This document shows positions 36,106 through 44,586 of a stretch of 64,000 nucleotides of DNA, piece by piece. A program made the position numbers and the translations under genes. The notes under the pieces were generated by a model, which worked only from the letters and a program-made list of their open reading frames with translations, was not told where the DNA came from and did no database searches. Source of the stretch: Clostridiaceae bacterium BRH_c20a (lineage in GTDB: Bacteria > Bacillota > Peptococcia > Peptococcales > BICA1-8); assembly GCA_000961765.1 (NCBI GenBank), contig LADT01000002.1, positions 1 through 64,000 of the forward strand, in the 5' to 3' direction. How positions within the stretch are numbered: position 1 is the stretch's first letter; the number at the start of each line of letters is the position of its first letter.

Positions 36106-36363
36106 TTAGTTTTCTTGATGAATTTTCGACTCTAATTCTATTATTATCCTATTCTTATTCCATAACCAATTTGCATATTTAGCATTGTTTTGCTGTAATC
36201 TTCTATTTTCCTTTTCTAGCCGTGTTAATAAAAGTCTTTTTTCTCTCTCTATTTTTTCTATTAGATTCATTAAAACCCGGCGGCTAATTCTTAAATGTTC
36301 AACCTGTTCTTCTAATTCTTTAATTCTACTGATTAATAATTCTTTGTTATACCCTTCGTACAT
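36106..36363 (-). CDS. Small coiled-coil protein, first gene after the B12 riboswitch
   Basis: 85 residues, almost entirely predicted coiled coil: regular heptads of Leu/Ile (ELLISRIKELEEQVEHLRI, then LMNLIEKIEREKRLLL) and strong charge, no membrane or signal segment. I do not know a function. It is the first gene of the riboswitch-controlled operon, 14 nt ahead of cobU, which suggests a link to cobalamin synthesis or uptake (scaffold, regulator or metal-delivery partner). That is inference from position only. Confidence 0.8.
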   Translation of the reverse strand: MYEGYNKELLISRIKELEEQVEHLRISRRVLMNLIEKIEREKRLLLTRLEKENRRLQQNNAKYANWLWNKNRIIIELESKIHQEN

Positions 36364-36429
36364 TACCCAACCCCCGTATAATCTTTTTAGATATTATATT
36401 CCAGGTTAAGGGTTTCTAGTCTTAAAAGA

Positions 36430-36461
36430 AAATCCTTTAGCTATAGAAAGCTAAAGGATTT
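36430..36461 (-). terminator. Terminator of the cobalamin riboswitch leader
   Basis: AAATCCTTTAGC and GCTAAAGGATTT form a long stem with an 8-nt loop, followed on the minus strand by TCTTTT. It stands between the aptamer and the first gene and is the likely expression platform. Confidence 0.8.
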
Positions 36462-36514
36462 ACCGTTTTTAATCCCTAATTGCCTAATCCTTGCACCGAG
36501 GTTCAAAGGCTCAT

Positions 36515-36655
36515 ATTAGGCAGGTCTTCTGGCTCTCGGATCATTCGCAGCCTATGCCTTCCCTTACTTGTGTAAAGTGGCGTGTTTAGGCTTTGTTCCC
36601 GATTACAGCGGCGGGACCGCGTCGGATTTTAACCGAACTTCCCTTTTTCCTAATA
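36515..36655 (-). promoter_or_regulatory. Cobalamin riboswitch (minus strand)
   Basis: The minus strand carries, in order, GGGAAGTTCGGTTAAAATCC, GACGCGGTCCCGCCGCTGTAA, CGCCAC, GGGAAGG, GATCCGAGAGCCAGAAGACC and TGCC, i.e. the conserved blocks ending in the B12 box (36519-36534). TGCCTAAT at the 3' edge of the box (36515-36522) can pair perfectly with ATTAGGCA at 36481-36488, an alternative stem that would compete with the aptamer, and the terminator at 36430-36461 follows. Expected outcome: cobalamin binding reduces transcription of the 36363-to-22695 operon. Confidence 0.95.
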
Positions 36656-36677
36656 CTAATTTTATTTAATTATAGTA

Positions 36678-36706
36678 ATCTTAACAATTTTCCAAAAAAC
36701 GGTCAA
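36678..36706 (-). promoter_or_regulatory. Sigma-A-like promoter of the cobalamin operon
   Basis: TTGACC (36706-36701) and TAAGAT (36683-36678) with a 17-nt spacer. The start site would fall about 15 nt before the riboswitch. Confidence 0.75.
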
Positions 36707-36726
36707 GTCTAAGTTGAATAAATTGA

Positions 36727-37896
36727 CTATATATTGATAAAGTTATTTTTAATTCTCTGTACTGCTTCTGCTAATAACTGTTCATTTTGAACTAAACCTA
36801 TTCGAACATAACCTTCCCCTTCTTTGCCAAATGCAATGCCAGGGACTACGATAACACCTGTCTTTTCAGCTAATTGTTTTGTGAATTCAAGGGACGAATT
36901 AAAACCTTCAGGAATCGGCGCCCAAATAAACATAGAAGCTTTTGGCTTTGGAATTTGCCAGCCTAATTCATTAAATCCATCTACTATAATATTTCTCCTT
37001 TTTTGATATGTTTGAGCTGTAGTCTTTACATACTCCTGAGACCCCGTTAAAACATCGGTTCCAGCCTTTAATATTGCCTTAAAACTCCCAAAATCTATAT
37101 TTGATTTAATCTTACGCAAAGCTGTGATTATGTCCTTATTGCCAACTACAAAACCCAGCCTGCAGCCTGCTAGGTTATAGGTTTTAGACAAGGAATGAAA
37201 TTCAACACCTATTTCCTTTGCTCCTGGAACTGATAGAAAGCTCAATGGTTTATATCCATCATATGCTAATTCTGAATAAGCAAAATCGTGGCAAATAATT
37301 ATTTCATATTTTACAGCAAATTCTATTGCTGCCCGAAAAAAGTCATATGTAGCTGTAGCAGCTAAAGGATTACTAGGATAATTAAGAAACATAATTTTTG
37401 CCTTTTTTGCAACATCTGCAGGAATGGCAGAAAAATCGGGCAAGAAATTATTATCTATATTTAAGGCCATGGGGTATGGAATAGCTTCTGTAAATAACAC
37501 ACCTGCTGTGTAGATGGGATAACCAGGATCAGGCACAAATGCTATATCATCTTTATTTAAAAAAGCCCAATAAATATGACTTAAACCATCTTGAGAGCCC
37601 ATTAAAGGTAAAACTTCACTATAAGGATCCAATGTTATTTGATCTCTGTCATAGTACCACTTTGTTACTGCCTGCCTAAATTCTAATAACCCATCAGTTA
37701 AGGCATATCCATAGTTGTCAGGGTCTAATACATATTCTGCTAATTTTCTACGGAAATCCTCTGAGGGTGGTAAATCAGGACTGCCGATGCTTAAGTTTAT
37801 AACCTTGACCCCGTTAGCAACCATTTCTTTCGCTAGATTATCAATCTGCGTGAAAATACCACCTGATAGTTTTTCTAATCTGTTTGCAACTTGCAT
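36727..37896 (-). CDS. Class I/II aminotransferase, LL-diaminopimelate aminotransferase-like
   Basis: 389 residues. VINLSIGSPDLPPSE, DPGYPIY, FLNYPSNPLAATA, ICHDFAYSELAYDG and PLP lysine in FHSLSKTYNLAGCRLGFVVG (about 234). This is the DapL-like branch common in Firmicutes; DapL turns tetrahydrodipicolinate directly into LL-diaminopimelate. The other lysine/DAP genes in the window (dapA, dapG, asd, dapB) make that role plausible, but alanine/other specificity cannot be excluded. ATG 8 nt after AGGAG. Overlaps the PHP gene end by 22 nt and ends just before the cobalamin promoter. Confidence 0.75.
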   Translation of the reverse strand: MQVANRLEKLSGGIFTQIDNLAKEMVANGVKVINLSIGSPDLPPSEDFRRKLAEYVLDPDNYGYALTDGLLEFRQAVTKWYYDRDQITLDPYSEVLPLMGSQDGLSHIYWAFLNKDDIAFVPDPGYPIYTAGVLFTEAIPYPMALNIDNNFLPDFSAIPADVAKKAKIMFLNYPSNPLAATATYDFFRAAIEFAVKYEIIICHDFAYSELAYDGYKPLSFLSVPGAKEIGVEFHSLSKTYNLAGCRLGFVVGNKDIITALRKIKSNIDFGSFKAILKAGTDVLTGSQEYVKTTAQTYQKRRNIIVDGFNELGWQIPKPKASMFIWAPIPEGFNSSLEFTKQLAEKTGVIVVPGIAFGKEGEGYVRIGLVQNEQLLAEAVQRIKNNFINI

Positions 37897-38726
37897 CTTA
37901 TCAACTCCTGTTTTCTGACTTTCAAATTTTCAACTAGAGAATACTCGATTTTTATGGAACCCAGGAAAAAATTAGTATCCTTATTGCTGCCATGCCAATC
38001 AGAGCCACCTGTCATTAAGAGCTCATAAGTCTTAGCCAAGCTATAATATTTATCTACAGCTTGGTTGTTATGCTCAGGATGCCATACTTCTATTCCTTGC
38101 AGACCAATTTCTTTCAGATAGGGTAGTAAATTATCATCAGGATTTACACCCGGATGGGCTAACACCGGTATGCCGCGGGCATTTAGTATCAATTTTATTG
38201 CTTCTTGGGGAGTTATTTTATACCTAGGAATATAGGCAGGGCAACCTGGACTTAAGAGCTTGATAAAAGCCTCTTTAATAGTTTTAACATAACCTTTTTT
38301 CACTAATATTTTGGCAATATGAGGTCGTCCTATAGCACCGGACCCTGAGATTTCCAGGACCTCGCAGAAATTAATATCATATCCAAGGTTCCTTAGCTGA
38401 ATTACCATATTTTTTATTCTTTGGCTGCGAGAGCTTTTCATCTCCACTAATTTTTCTTGTAATGGGCTATTATCTATATCCAATAGATATCCTAAAATAT
38501 GAATTTCTTTACTTTGCCATACTGTACTGATTTCTACTCCAGCAATTAGTTCCAAATTAACTTCTCCACTTGTTTTTAAAGCTTCCGGAAGACCGCTTAA
38601 TGTATCATGATCTGTTATAGCAATTGCTGTGAAACCTTGTGCCTTAGCAGCTCTGACAACAAATTGCGGAGAATACTCCCCGTCGGATGCATTTGTATGT
38701 AAATGTAAATCTGCATATTTATTCAT
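37875..38726 (-). CDS. PHP-domain phosphoesterase
   Basis: 283 residues. PHP motifs: ADLHLHTNASDGEYSP (metal His pair), AITDHDTLSGL, IAGVEIST, LAHPGVN and TGGSDWHGS. The family (YciV/RNase AM, nucleoside 3',5'-bisphosphate phosphatase) includes enzymes acting on pAp or short RNA 5' ends; exact substrate here is inferred. Overlaps the dipeptidase end by 8 nt; AAGGTG upstream of the ATG. Confidence 0.85.
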   Translation of the reverse strand: MNKYADLHLHTNASDGEYSPQFVVRAAKAQGFTAIAITDHDTLSGLPEALKTSGEVNLELIAGVEISTVWQSKEIHILGYLLDIDNSPLQEKLVEMKSSRSQRIKNMVIQLRNLGYDINFCEVLEISGSGAIGRPHIAKILVKKGYVKTIKEAFIKLLSPGCPAYIPRYKITPQEAIKLILNARGIPVLAHPGVNPDDNLLPYLKEIGLQGIEVWHPEHNNQAVDKYYSLAKTYELLMTGGSDWHGSNKDTNFFLGSIKIEYSLVENLKVRKQELIRCKLQTD

Positions 38727-39669
38727 TAGGCAGCACCTTTTTCAATACTCTTAAATAATTATTACCCATAATATTTGCAATTTCTACCTTAGAAAAACCA
38801 ACTTCTTTTAATTTAGTAATTAAATCACGAATTTTTGTGACATCTTCTAGTCCTTTTGGGACTTTATCAATACCATCAAAATCTGAACCTAGGCCAACAT
38901 GTTCTGTTCCCATAATATTTGAAGCATGAATAATATGTTTAATAACATCATCAATACTAGCGTCATGTGGTTTGTCACTTAGAAAATAGGGATAAAAATT
39001 AATACCTATTACTCCCTGATTTTCAGCTAATGCTTTTAACTGTTGATCAGATAAATTTCTGGGATGGTCAAAAATTTTTTTACAACAGGAATGGGATGCT
39101 ATAATTGGCATATTAGTAGTGTTTAAGACGTCCCAAAAACCTTGCTCCGCTAAATGGGAAACATCAATTAGCATGCCCAGTTTATTCATTTCCCAGATGA
39201 CCTTTTTTCCAAATTTAGATAACCCATAACCTCCCGGGTCCTCAGCACAGCCATCACCAATTTCATTTCTGTTATTCCAGGTAAGTGTTAAGCTCCTTAC
39301 TCCTAAATTAAAAAGACATCTTAAAACTCTTATACTTCCAGTCAATGAATCACCCCCTTCAACAGTTAACAGTACCTTAACTGTTGAATTAGAGAATTCC
39401 TCTACATGCTTTTTATTAAGTATTTTATGAACAAAGTTTACTTGGGATATTTGTTCATCCAGAAGATTTATTAGCTCTAGAGTTTTAATGAGTATGTTAT
39501 GGGGCTTATATTGATTTTCAATGAAAATAGCCATAAGCTGCAGATCAATATTGTTTTGCATGCGATAGAAATCCAAATGTCCTGTATCGCTTTTTTCAGC
39601 TAGTGACCTTAATCCGTTTGAAACATCCAATATCGAATCACAGTGGCCGTCAACAACAGTAAATTGCAA
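38719..39669 (-). CDS. Membrane-dipeptidase family (M19) peptidase
   Basis: 316 residues. VVDGHCDSILDV at the N-terminus, LTWNNRNEIGDG, IDVSHLAEQGF, IASHSCCK and VGLGSDFDGID contain the zinc-ligand His/Glu/Asp set of renal-dipeptidase-like enzymes. No signal peptide, so cytoplasmic. Substrates are probably dipeptides, perhaps D-containing wall peptides. TTG 39669 is 7 nt after GGAGG; the ORF extends upstream to 39699 through the site and is rejected there. Confidence 0.88.
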   Translation of the reverse strand: MQFTVVDGHCDSILDVSNGLRSLAEKSDTGHLDFYRMQNNIDLQLMAIFIENQYKPHNILIKTLELINLLDEQISQVNFVHKILNKKHVEEFSNSTVKVLLTVEGGDSLTGSIRVLRCLFNLGVRSLTLTWNNRNEIGDGCAEDPGGYGLSKFGKKVIWEMNKLGMLIDVSHLAEQGFWDVLNTTNMPIIASHSCCKKIFDHPRNLSDQQLKALAENQGVIGINFYPYFLSDKPHDASIDDVIKHIIHASNIMGTEHVGLGSDFDGIDKVPKGLEDVTKIRDLITKLKEVGFSKVEIANIMGNNYLRVLKKVLPNE

Positions 39670-39719
39670 AAAGCAGCCTCCTTTTTTTAAAAAAATCATT
39701 ATGCGTTACTTAAAATAAA

Positions 39720-39747
39720 ACCTGCTTATTCTTTTGAATAAACAGGT
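39720..39747 (-). terminator. Intrinsic terminator after spoVS
   Basis: CCTGTTTATTC-AAAA-GAATAAGCAGG followed by TTTTATTTT on the minus strand. Confidence 0.85.
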
Positions 39748-39763
39748 GTCAAAAAATCTATTC

Positions 39764-40024
39764 TTATCTAGGCTCTACAATTAACTTAATAGCAGTCCTT
39801 TCTTCACCATCTATCAAGATATCAGTAAATGCAGGAATACAAATTAAATTTATACCACTAGGTGCAACGAAACCTCTTGCAATTGCCACTGCCTTAACTG
39901 CTTGGTTAAGAGCTCCGGCACCAATTGCCTGCATTTCAGCACAACCTTTTTCCCGGATAACCCCTGCTAAAGCACCTGCAACAGAATTTGGACTAGACTT
40001 TGCTGAAACTTTCAATACCTCCAT
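39764..40024 (-). CDS. spoVS: Stage V sporulation protein S
   Basis: 86 residues, full length and nearly invariant family: MEVLKVSAKSSPNSVAGALA, IGAGALNQAVKAVAIARGFV, DGEERTAIKLIVEPR. Small Alba-like fold protein needed for spore coat and core maturation in Bacillus. AGGAGG before ATG. Preceded by a sigma-H-type promoter (40083-40111), consistent with its control in Bacillus, and followed by its own terminator. Confidence 0.97.
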   Translation of the reverse strand: MEVLKVSAKSSPNSVAGALAGVIREKGCAEMQAIGAGALNQAVKAVAIARGFVAPSGINLICIPAFTDILIDGEERTAIKLIVEPR

Positions 40025-40082
40025 TTAATAGCTACCTCCTCGTAATAGAATGTTATGGAAATGTATATTTTTAGTATTTTAT

Positions 40083-40111
40083 GTATTCTACATTTAAAAA
40101 AGAATTCCTTT
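40083..40111 (-). promoter_or_regulatory. Sigma-H-type promoter of spoVS
   Basis: On the minus strand AAAGGAATT (-35, fits RnAGGAwWW) and GTAGAATAC (-10, fits RnnGAATww except the last base) with an 11-nt spacer, about 60 nt before the start codon. Confidence 0.7.
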
Positions 40112-40166
40112 TTTTAGATAAATAAAAAGTTTGAGTGCTCATTAAAACTCATTAAATAATTGTAAT

Positions 40167-40949
40167 TTAAATGAATTCTTGAACTCTCGTTATAGATACT
40201 ACTTCTGCGGTATCCGGATTAATAATAAGAATTACCCCATTTAACTGTCCTGCTCCATCAGCAGTCTCAAATTTTACCGGCATTTGAGTTAAGAATTTAT
40301 TAATAGCTAGGTCCTTTTTTACCCCCAATACCGAATCCCGAGGACCTGTCATCCCTAAATCGGTAATATATGCAGTACCTCCAGGCAAAATTCTTTCGTC
40401 GGCAGTCTGTACATGGGTATGAGTACCTAATAAGGCGGTAATTTTGCCATCTAAATACCAGCCCATTGCAACTTTTTCAGAAGTAGCCTCGGCATGAAAA
40501 TCAACAATAATAATTGAACATTCTTTTTTCAACTCATTTATTAGTTTATCAATAACTAAAAAGGGAGAAGTTAACGGAGGTAAAAAAACAACTCCTGAAA
40601 TATTGATAACCCCAACATTAACATTGTTTTTAAGTTTATAAACTGCATATCCTTTTCCAGGTGTGCCGGGAGGATAGTTAGCAGGTCTTAATAAATAAGG
40701 TTGGAATGGAATAAAATTAATAATCTCTTTTTTGTCCCATACATGATTACCCATTGTTATCACATGGATATTTTGCCCAAATAATTCTTCAGTAATTTCC
40801 TGAGTAATACCATTTCCACCAGCCGCATTTTCACCATTGGCAATAACCATATCTAAATTATGTTCTTTATATAATTTAGGCAAAAGCCTTTTTACAACCA
40901 TTCGACCTGTATTACCAACTATATCCCCAACCATTAATATCTTTATCAT
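40167..40949 (-). CDS. ymdB: YmdB-family metallophosphoesterase (2',3'-cNMP phosphodiesterase)
   Basis: 260 residues from ATG 40949 (GAGGTG 3 nt upstream; the frame to 41012 has no site). ILMVGDIVGNTGR, ANGENAAGGNGIT, TMGNHVWDKKEI, VDFHAEATSEK and GTHTHVQTADERI supply the metal ligands. In Bacillus, YmdB hydrolyses 2',3'-cyclic nucleotides and influences biofilm and late adaptive responses. Placed next to rny as in Bacillus. Confidence 0.94.
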   Translation of the reverse strand: MIKILMVGDIVGNTGRMVVKRLLPKLYKEHNLDMVIANGENAAGGNGITQEITEELFGQNIHVITMGNHVWDKKEIINFIPFQPYLLRPANYPPGTPGKGYAVYKLKNNVNVGVINISGVVFLPPLTSPFLVIDKLINELKKECSIIIVDFHAEATSEKVAMGWYLDGKITALLGTHTHVQTADERILPGGTAYITDLGMTGPRDSVLGVKKDLAINKFLTQMPVKFETADGAGQLNGVILIINPDTAEVVSITRVQEFI

Positions 40950-41018
40950 AAACACCTCTTGTAACTCAATAAACCTCAAAGTAGTTCTTTTATAATAACA
41001 TAGCGAAGGCATAAATAA

Positions 41019-41040
41019 AAGCGACCCAAAAGGATCGCTT
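41019..41040 (-). terminator. Intrinsic terminator after rny
   Basis: AAGCGATCC-TTTT-GGGTCGCTT followed by TTATTT on the minus strand. Confidence 0.85.
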
Positions 41041-41052
41041 ATTTTTACCTAT

Positions 41053-42594
41053 TTACTTAGCATAATCTACAGATCTTGTTTCCCTAATCACTACTACTTT
41101 AATTTGACCTGGATACTCCAGTTCTTTCTCAATACGCTTAACGATATCTCTGGACATTTTTATCGAAGTTGCATCATCAATTTTTTCAGGTTTTACTATA
41201 ATTCTAATCTCTCTGCCAGCCTGAATAGCAAAGGATTTTTCAACTCCATCAAAGGAATTAGCTATTTCTTCTAATTTCTCTAATCGCTTGAGATATGCCT
41301 CTAAAGTTTCCCGTCTTGCACCAGGTCGTGCTGCGGAAATAGCATCAGAAGCCGCGACAAGAACTGCTTCAATCGTAATAGGATCCACATCCCCGTGATG
41401 AGCTTCAATGGCATTGGTTATTTCTTTGCTTTCACGATATCTTTTAGCTAAATCTGCTCCAATTGTAACATGGGGTCCCTCTACTTCATGATCTACCGCC
41501 TTACCAATATCGTGTAACAGACCTGCCCGTTTCGCCAAATGGACATCAACACCTAATTCGGCAGCCATAACTCCAGCTAAATGGGCAACTTCAATTGAGT
41601 GTTTCAAAACGTTTTGACCATAACTAGTTCTATATCTTAGTCTTCCCAGTAATTTTATTAACTCAGGATGTAACCCGTGAACACCTACATCAAAGGTAGC
41701 TTGTTCACCTTCTTCTCGAATTTTTTGTTCTACTTCTTTTTGCGCCTTTTCAACCATTTCTTCTATTCGAGCGGGATGAATTCTACCATCGACAATTAAC
41801 TTTTCTAGGGCAATACGGGCGACTTCTCTCCTAATGGGGTCAAACCCTGAAAGAATTACGGCTTCTGGGGTATCATCTATAATAAGATCAATTCCAGTTA
41901 AAGTTTCCAAGGTTCTAATATTTCGCCCTTCACGGCCTATTATTCTGCCTTTCATTTCATCATTAGGTAAAGCAACAACTGATACTGTAGTTTCAGCAAC
42001 ATGGTCAGCAGCACAACGTTGAATGGCCAAAGATATTACTTCACGGGCTTTTTTATCTGCACCCTCTTTAGCCTGAGTTTCTATTTCTTTTATCATTACT
42101 GCTGTTTCATGTTTAATTTCTTCCTCCACCCGTGCTAAAAGCCAATTTCTAGCTTCTTCAGATGTTAGATTGGAAAGTCTCTCTAATTCCGTTAGTTGTT
42201 TCTCATATAAGCTGTTGATTTCTTCTTTAATTTTTTCAATATTGTTTTCCTGCTTTTGCAAATTCTCTTCTTTTCGTTCTATACTTTCAAATTTGCGATC
42301 AAGGGATTCCTCTTTTTGAATAAGACGCCGTTCTATTTTTTGAAGCTCATTGCGTCTTTCCCTAATATCCTTTTCAGCATCAATCCTTAATTTATGGGTT
42401 TCATCTTTAGCCTCTAAAATGGCTTCCCGTTTTGTACCTTCAGCTTCTTTTTTTGCTTCCACAATAATTTTAGCTGCAGCATCCTCGGCAGATTTTATTT
42501 TTGATTCGGCTATATTTTTTCTTGCTAAATATCCGGCTAAGCCACCAATGACTAAAGCTATTAATCCGACTATTGCATTTTGAATGACATTCAC
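41053..42594 (-). CDS. rny: Ribonuclease Y
   Basis: About 513 residues. N-terminal membrane anchor ([18 protein letters not shown]), a long coiled coil rich in Glu/Lys (about 30-180), KH domain ([15 protein letters not shown]), HD domain ([13 protein letters not shown]) and the Rny C-terminal domain. Endoribonuclease that starts decay of much mRNA and scaffolds other RNases. The start is ambiguous: GTG 42594 is itself part of the GGAGGTGA site, while an ATT at 42585 has ideal spacing; upstream frame to 42618 lacks a site. The YlbF-like protein in this window belongs to a complex known to modulate Rny. Confidence 0.95.
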   Translation of the reverse strand: MNVIQNAIVGLIALVIGGLAGYLARKNIAESKIKSAEDAAAKIIVEAKKEAEGTKREAILEAKDETHKLRIDAEKDIRERRNELQKIERRLIQKEESLDRKFESIERKEENLQKQENNIEKIKEEINSLYEKQLTELERLSNLTSEEARNWLLARVEEEIKHETAVMIKEIETQAKEGADKKAREVISLAIQRCAADHVAETTVSVVALPNDEMKGRIIGREGRNIRTLETLTGIDLIIDDTPEAVILSGFDPIRREVARIALEKLIVDGRIHPARIEEMVEKAQKEVEQKIREEGEQATFDVGVHGLHPELIKLLGRLRYRTSYGQNVLKHSIEVAHLAGVMAAELGVDVHLAKRAGLLHDIGKAVDHEVEGPHVTIGADLAKRYRESKEITNAIEAHHGDVDPITIEAVLVAASDAISAARPGARRETLEAYLKRLEKLEEIANSFDGVEKSFAIQAGREIRIIVKPEKIDDATSIKMSRDIVKRIEKELEYPGQIKVVVIRETRSVDYAK

Positions 42595-42716
42595 CTCCTC
42601 CTCTAATTTGATTTTCATCTTTTTTAATATTCGCGTTAATAACAGAATATACGGGTTTAACCCCTAAATAGATGGATAAAAAATCTTTTAGTCAATAATT
42701 TTCTATCCAATAAGAA

Positions 42717-42738
42717 AAACCGAGTAAAAACTCGGTTT
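42717..42738 (-). terminator. Intrinsic terminator between recX and rny
   Basis: AAACCGAG-TTTTTA-CTCGGTTT then TTCTT on the minus strand. It ends recA-recX transcription, or attenuates rny if the rny promoter lies upstream of it. Confidence 0.8.
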
Positions 42739-42954
42739 ATAGAAATTATCAATTTAAACGGATAAATACAAACCCTTTCCCCAAAAAAATTATTGATTTT
42801 TTACAATCATAAGGTTAAGGCATATATTAATATTTTTATATAAAAATATATAAAATCCGTACAAATTGGATAGTCCTATAAACAGTTTCCCTCGGATTTT
42901 ATTTTAATGTTAATTAATAATTATGTCAAGATTATAGTGGTATTAACTGGAATT
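42739..42954 (-). other. Leader-like non-coding region with inverted repeat
   Basis: The 42595-42954 gap has no gene. On the minus strand TAAAATCCG (42901-42893) and CGGATTTTA (42859-42851) bracket 33 nt that contains GGGAAACTG and GGACTATCC; very AT-rich, self-complementary DNA follows. TTGTAC with TATAAA 17 nt later (around 42871-42843) is a possible promoter for rny. The terminator at 42717-42738 would then lie within its leader. Confidence 0.35.
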
Positions 42955-43410
42955 TTACTGCTTTATTTCACTAATTATTTTTTGGATAATACTAATTGTA
43001 AAGCCCCTTCGGTATAAATATGCCATAATTTTTTCGTTTGCATTTGGCGAATTACTATAAAGCATCATTAGTTTTTGATCAACTAAATCTTTAGCAATTT
43101 CCAATTCTTTTTCAGGAGGATAATTTTGGCTAATTGCTTCTTCTATTAAAGAACTATCAATGCCTTTTCCCTTTAACTCAAAAAATAAACCATTTTTCCC
43201 CCTTGGTTTAAATCTACTGCGGTTTTCAATCCAAAGCTCGCAAAACTTATTATCATCAAGATAAGATTGTTCTTTAAGATAATCAATAACCTCTATTATC
43301 ACTTCCGGGTTATATAGTTTCTTTTGTAAATAATTCCTGACTTCTTGGACTGTGCGGGGCCGGTACGCTAAAAATTTAATTGCCTGATATTTAGCCTTTT
43401 CTAAACTCAT
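42955..43410 (-). CDS. recX: Regulatory protein RecX
   Basis: 151 residues, on the short side of the family (three-helix repeats): [35 protein letters not shown], and [19 protein letters not shown]. Binds RecA filaments and modulates recombination. ATG overlaps the recA TGA (ATGA), so both are co-translated under SOS control. Confidence 0.93.
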   Translation of the reverse strand: MSLEKAKYQAIKFLAYRPRTVQEVRNYLQKKLYNPEVIIEVIDYLKEQSYLDDNKFCELWIENRSRFKPRGKNGLFFELKGKGIDSSLIEEAISQNYPPEKELEIAKDLVDQKLMMLYSNSPNANEKIMAYLYRRGFTISIIQKIISEIKQ

Positions 43411-44432
43411 TTTGCAGCAGGTATTTCCTCGGTATTATCTTCTCGAATAGGCATATTTAGTAACTGCTTAATCTTTAATTCTACAGCCTTACAAATGTCA
43501 GGGTTGTCTTTAAGGAAATCTTTGGCATTCTCTCTGCCTTGTCCTAAACGCTCATCTGCAAACGAATACCAGGCACCACTTTTTTTAATTACATCCAAAT
43601 CTGCCCCTAAGTCAAGTATACTCCCTTCCCGCGAAATACCTAATCCATACATAATATCGAATTCAGCTTGTTTAAAAGGAGGAGCTACTTTATTTTTTAC
43701 TACTTTAATTCGGGTTCGATTGCCAACCATATCTATCCCTTGTTTTATAGTATCAATACGTCGTACTTCCATTCGGATCGAGGCGTAAAATTTCAAAGCC
43801 CTTCCTCCCGGTGTTGTCTCAGGGCTGCCAAACATTATCCCTACTTTTTCTCTAATTTGGTTAATAAATATTACCGTCGTCCGTGATTTACTAATTGAAC
43901 CGGTTAATTTTCTTAAAGCTTGTGACATCAAACGAGCCTGTAAACCTACATGGGCATCACCCATTTCCCCTTCGATCTCAGCCCGGGGTACTAAAGCTGC
44001 AACAGAATCAACAACAATAACATCAAGGGCCCCACTACGTACTAATGCTTCTGAAATTTCTAAGGCTTGTTCACCTGTATCTGGCTGAGATACTAATAAA
44101 TTATCGATATCAACACCTAAGTTTTTAGCATACATAGGATCTAGAGCATGTTCAGCATCAACAAAAGCTGCAGCACCACCAGTCTTTTGAGCCTCTGCAA
44201 TAATATGCAGAGCAACCGTTGTTTTACCCGATGATTCAGGACCAAATACTTCTATTACCCGTCCCCTAGGTACACCACCAACACCCAAGGCGACATCTAA
44301 AGCTAGCGAGCCTGTGGGGATAACTTCTACATTGAGATTTGCTTGTTCGCCAAGTTTCATAATTGAACCTTTACCAAATTGTTTTTCTATTTGATTTAAT
44401 GCCATTTCTAAAGCTTTACGTTTATCGTTCAT
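43407..44432 (-). CDS. recA: Recombinase RecA
   Basis: 341 residues, complete. Walker [10 protein letters not shown] (about 67), [24 protein letters not shown] (Walker B), loop L1/L2 region [20 protein letters not shown] and [12 protein letters not shown]. Strand exchange, SOS co-protease. AGGGGG 5 nt before ATG. Preceded by a promoter and a LexA box. Confidence 0.98.
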   Translation of the reverse strand: MNDKRKALEMALNQIEKQFGKGSIMKLGEQANLNVEVIPTGSLALDVALGVGGVPRGRVIEVFGPESSGKTTVALHIIAEAQKTGGAAAFVDAEHALDPMYAKNLGVDIDNLLVSQPDTGEQALEISEALVRSGALDVIVVDSVAALVPRAEIEGEMGDAHVGLQARLMSQALRKLTGSISKSRTTVIFINQIREKVGIMFGSPETTPGGRALKFYASIRMEVRRIDTIKQGIDMVGNRTRIKVVKNKVAPPFKQAEFDIMYGLGISREGSILDLGADLDVIKKSGAWYSFADERLGQGRENAKDFLKDNPDICKAVELKIKQLLNMPIREDNTEEIPAAK

Positions 44433-44456
44433 TCATTACTACCCCCTCAAAGAAAT

Positions 44457-44470
44457 CGAACGCTTGTTCG
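44457..44470. promoter_or_regulatory. LexA (DinR) operator of recA
   Basis: Perfect palindrome CGAAC-GCTT-GTTCG, the Gram-positive SOS box, placed just after the -10 of the recA promoter so that bound LexA blocks initiation. Confidence 0.9.
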
Positions 44471-44474
44471 TTTT

Positions 44475-44504
44475 ATTATAGATATATTTTATTACTTTTG
44501 TCAA
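44475..44504 (-). promoter_or_regulatory. recA promoter
   Basis: TTGACA (44504-44499) and TATAAT (44480-44475), 18-nt spacer, directly upstream of the LexA box. Both hexamers match the sigma-A consensus exactly. Confidence 0.9.
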
Positions 44505-44586
44505 TGAATATAAATTAAAAACTTTGGCCTTTCCATACTCTTCATATTATTCTTAATTAAGCAAAAAAAAATAAATTCCTTCTGGT

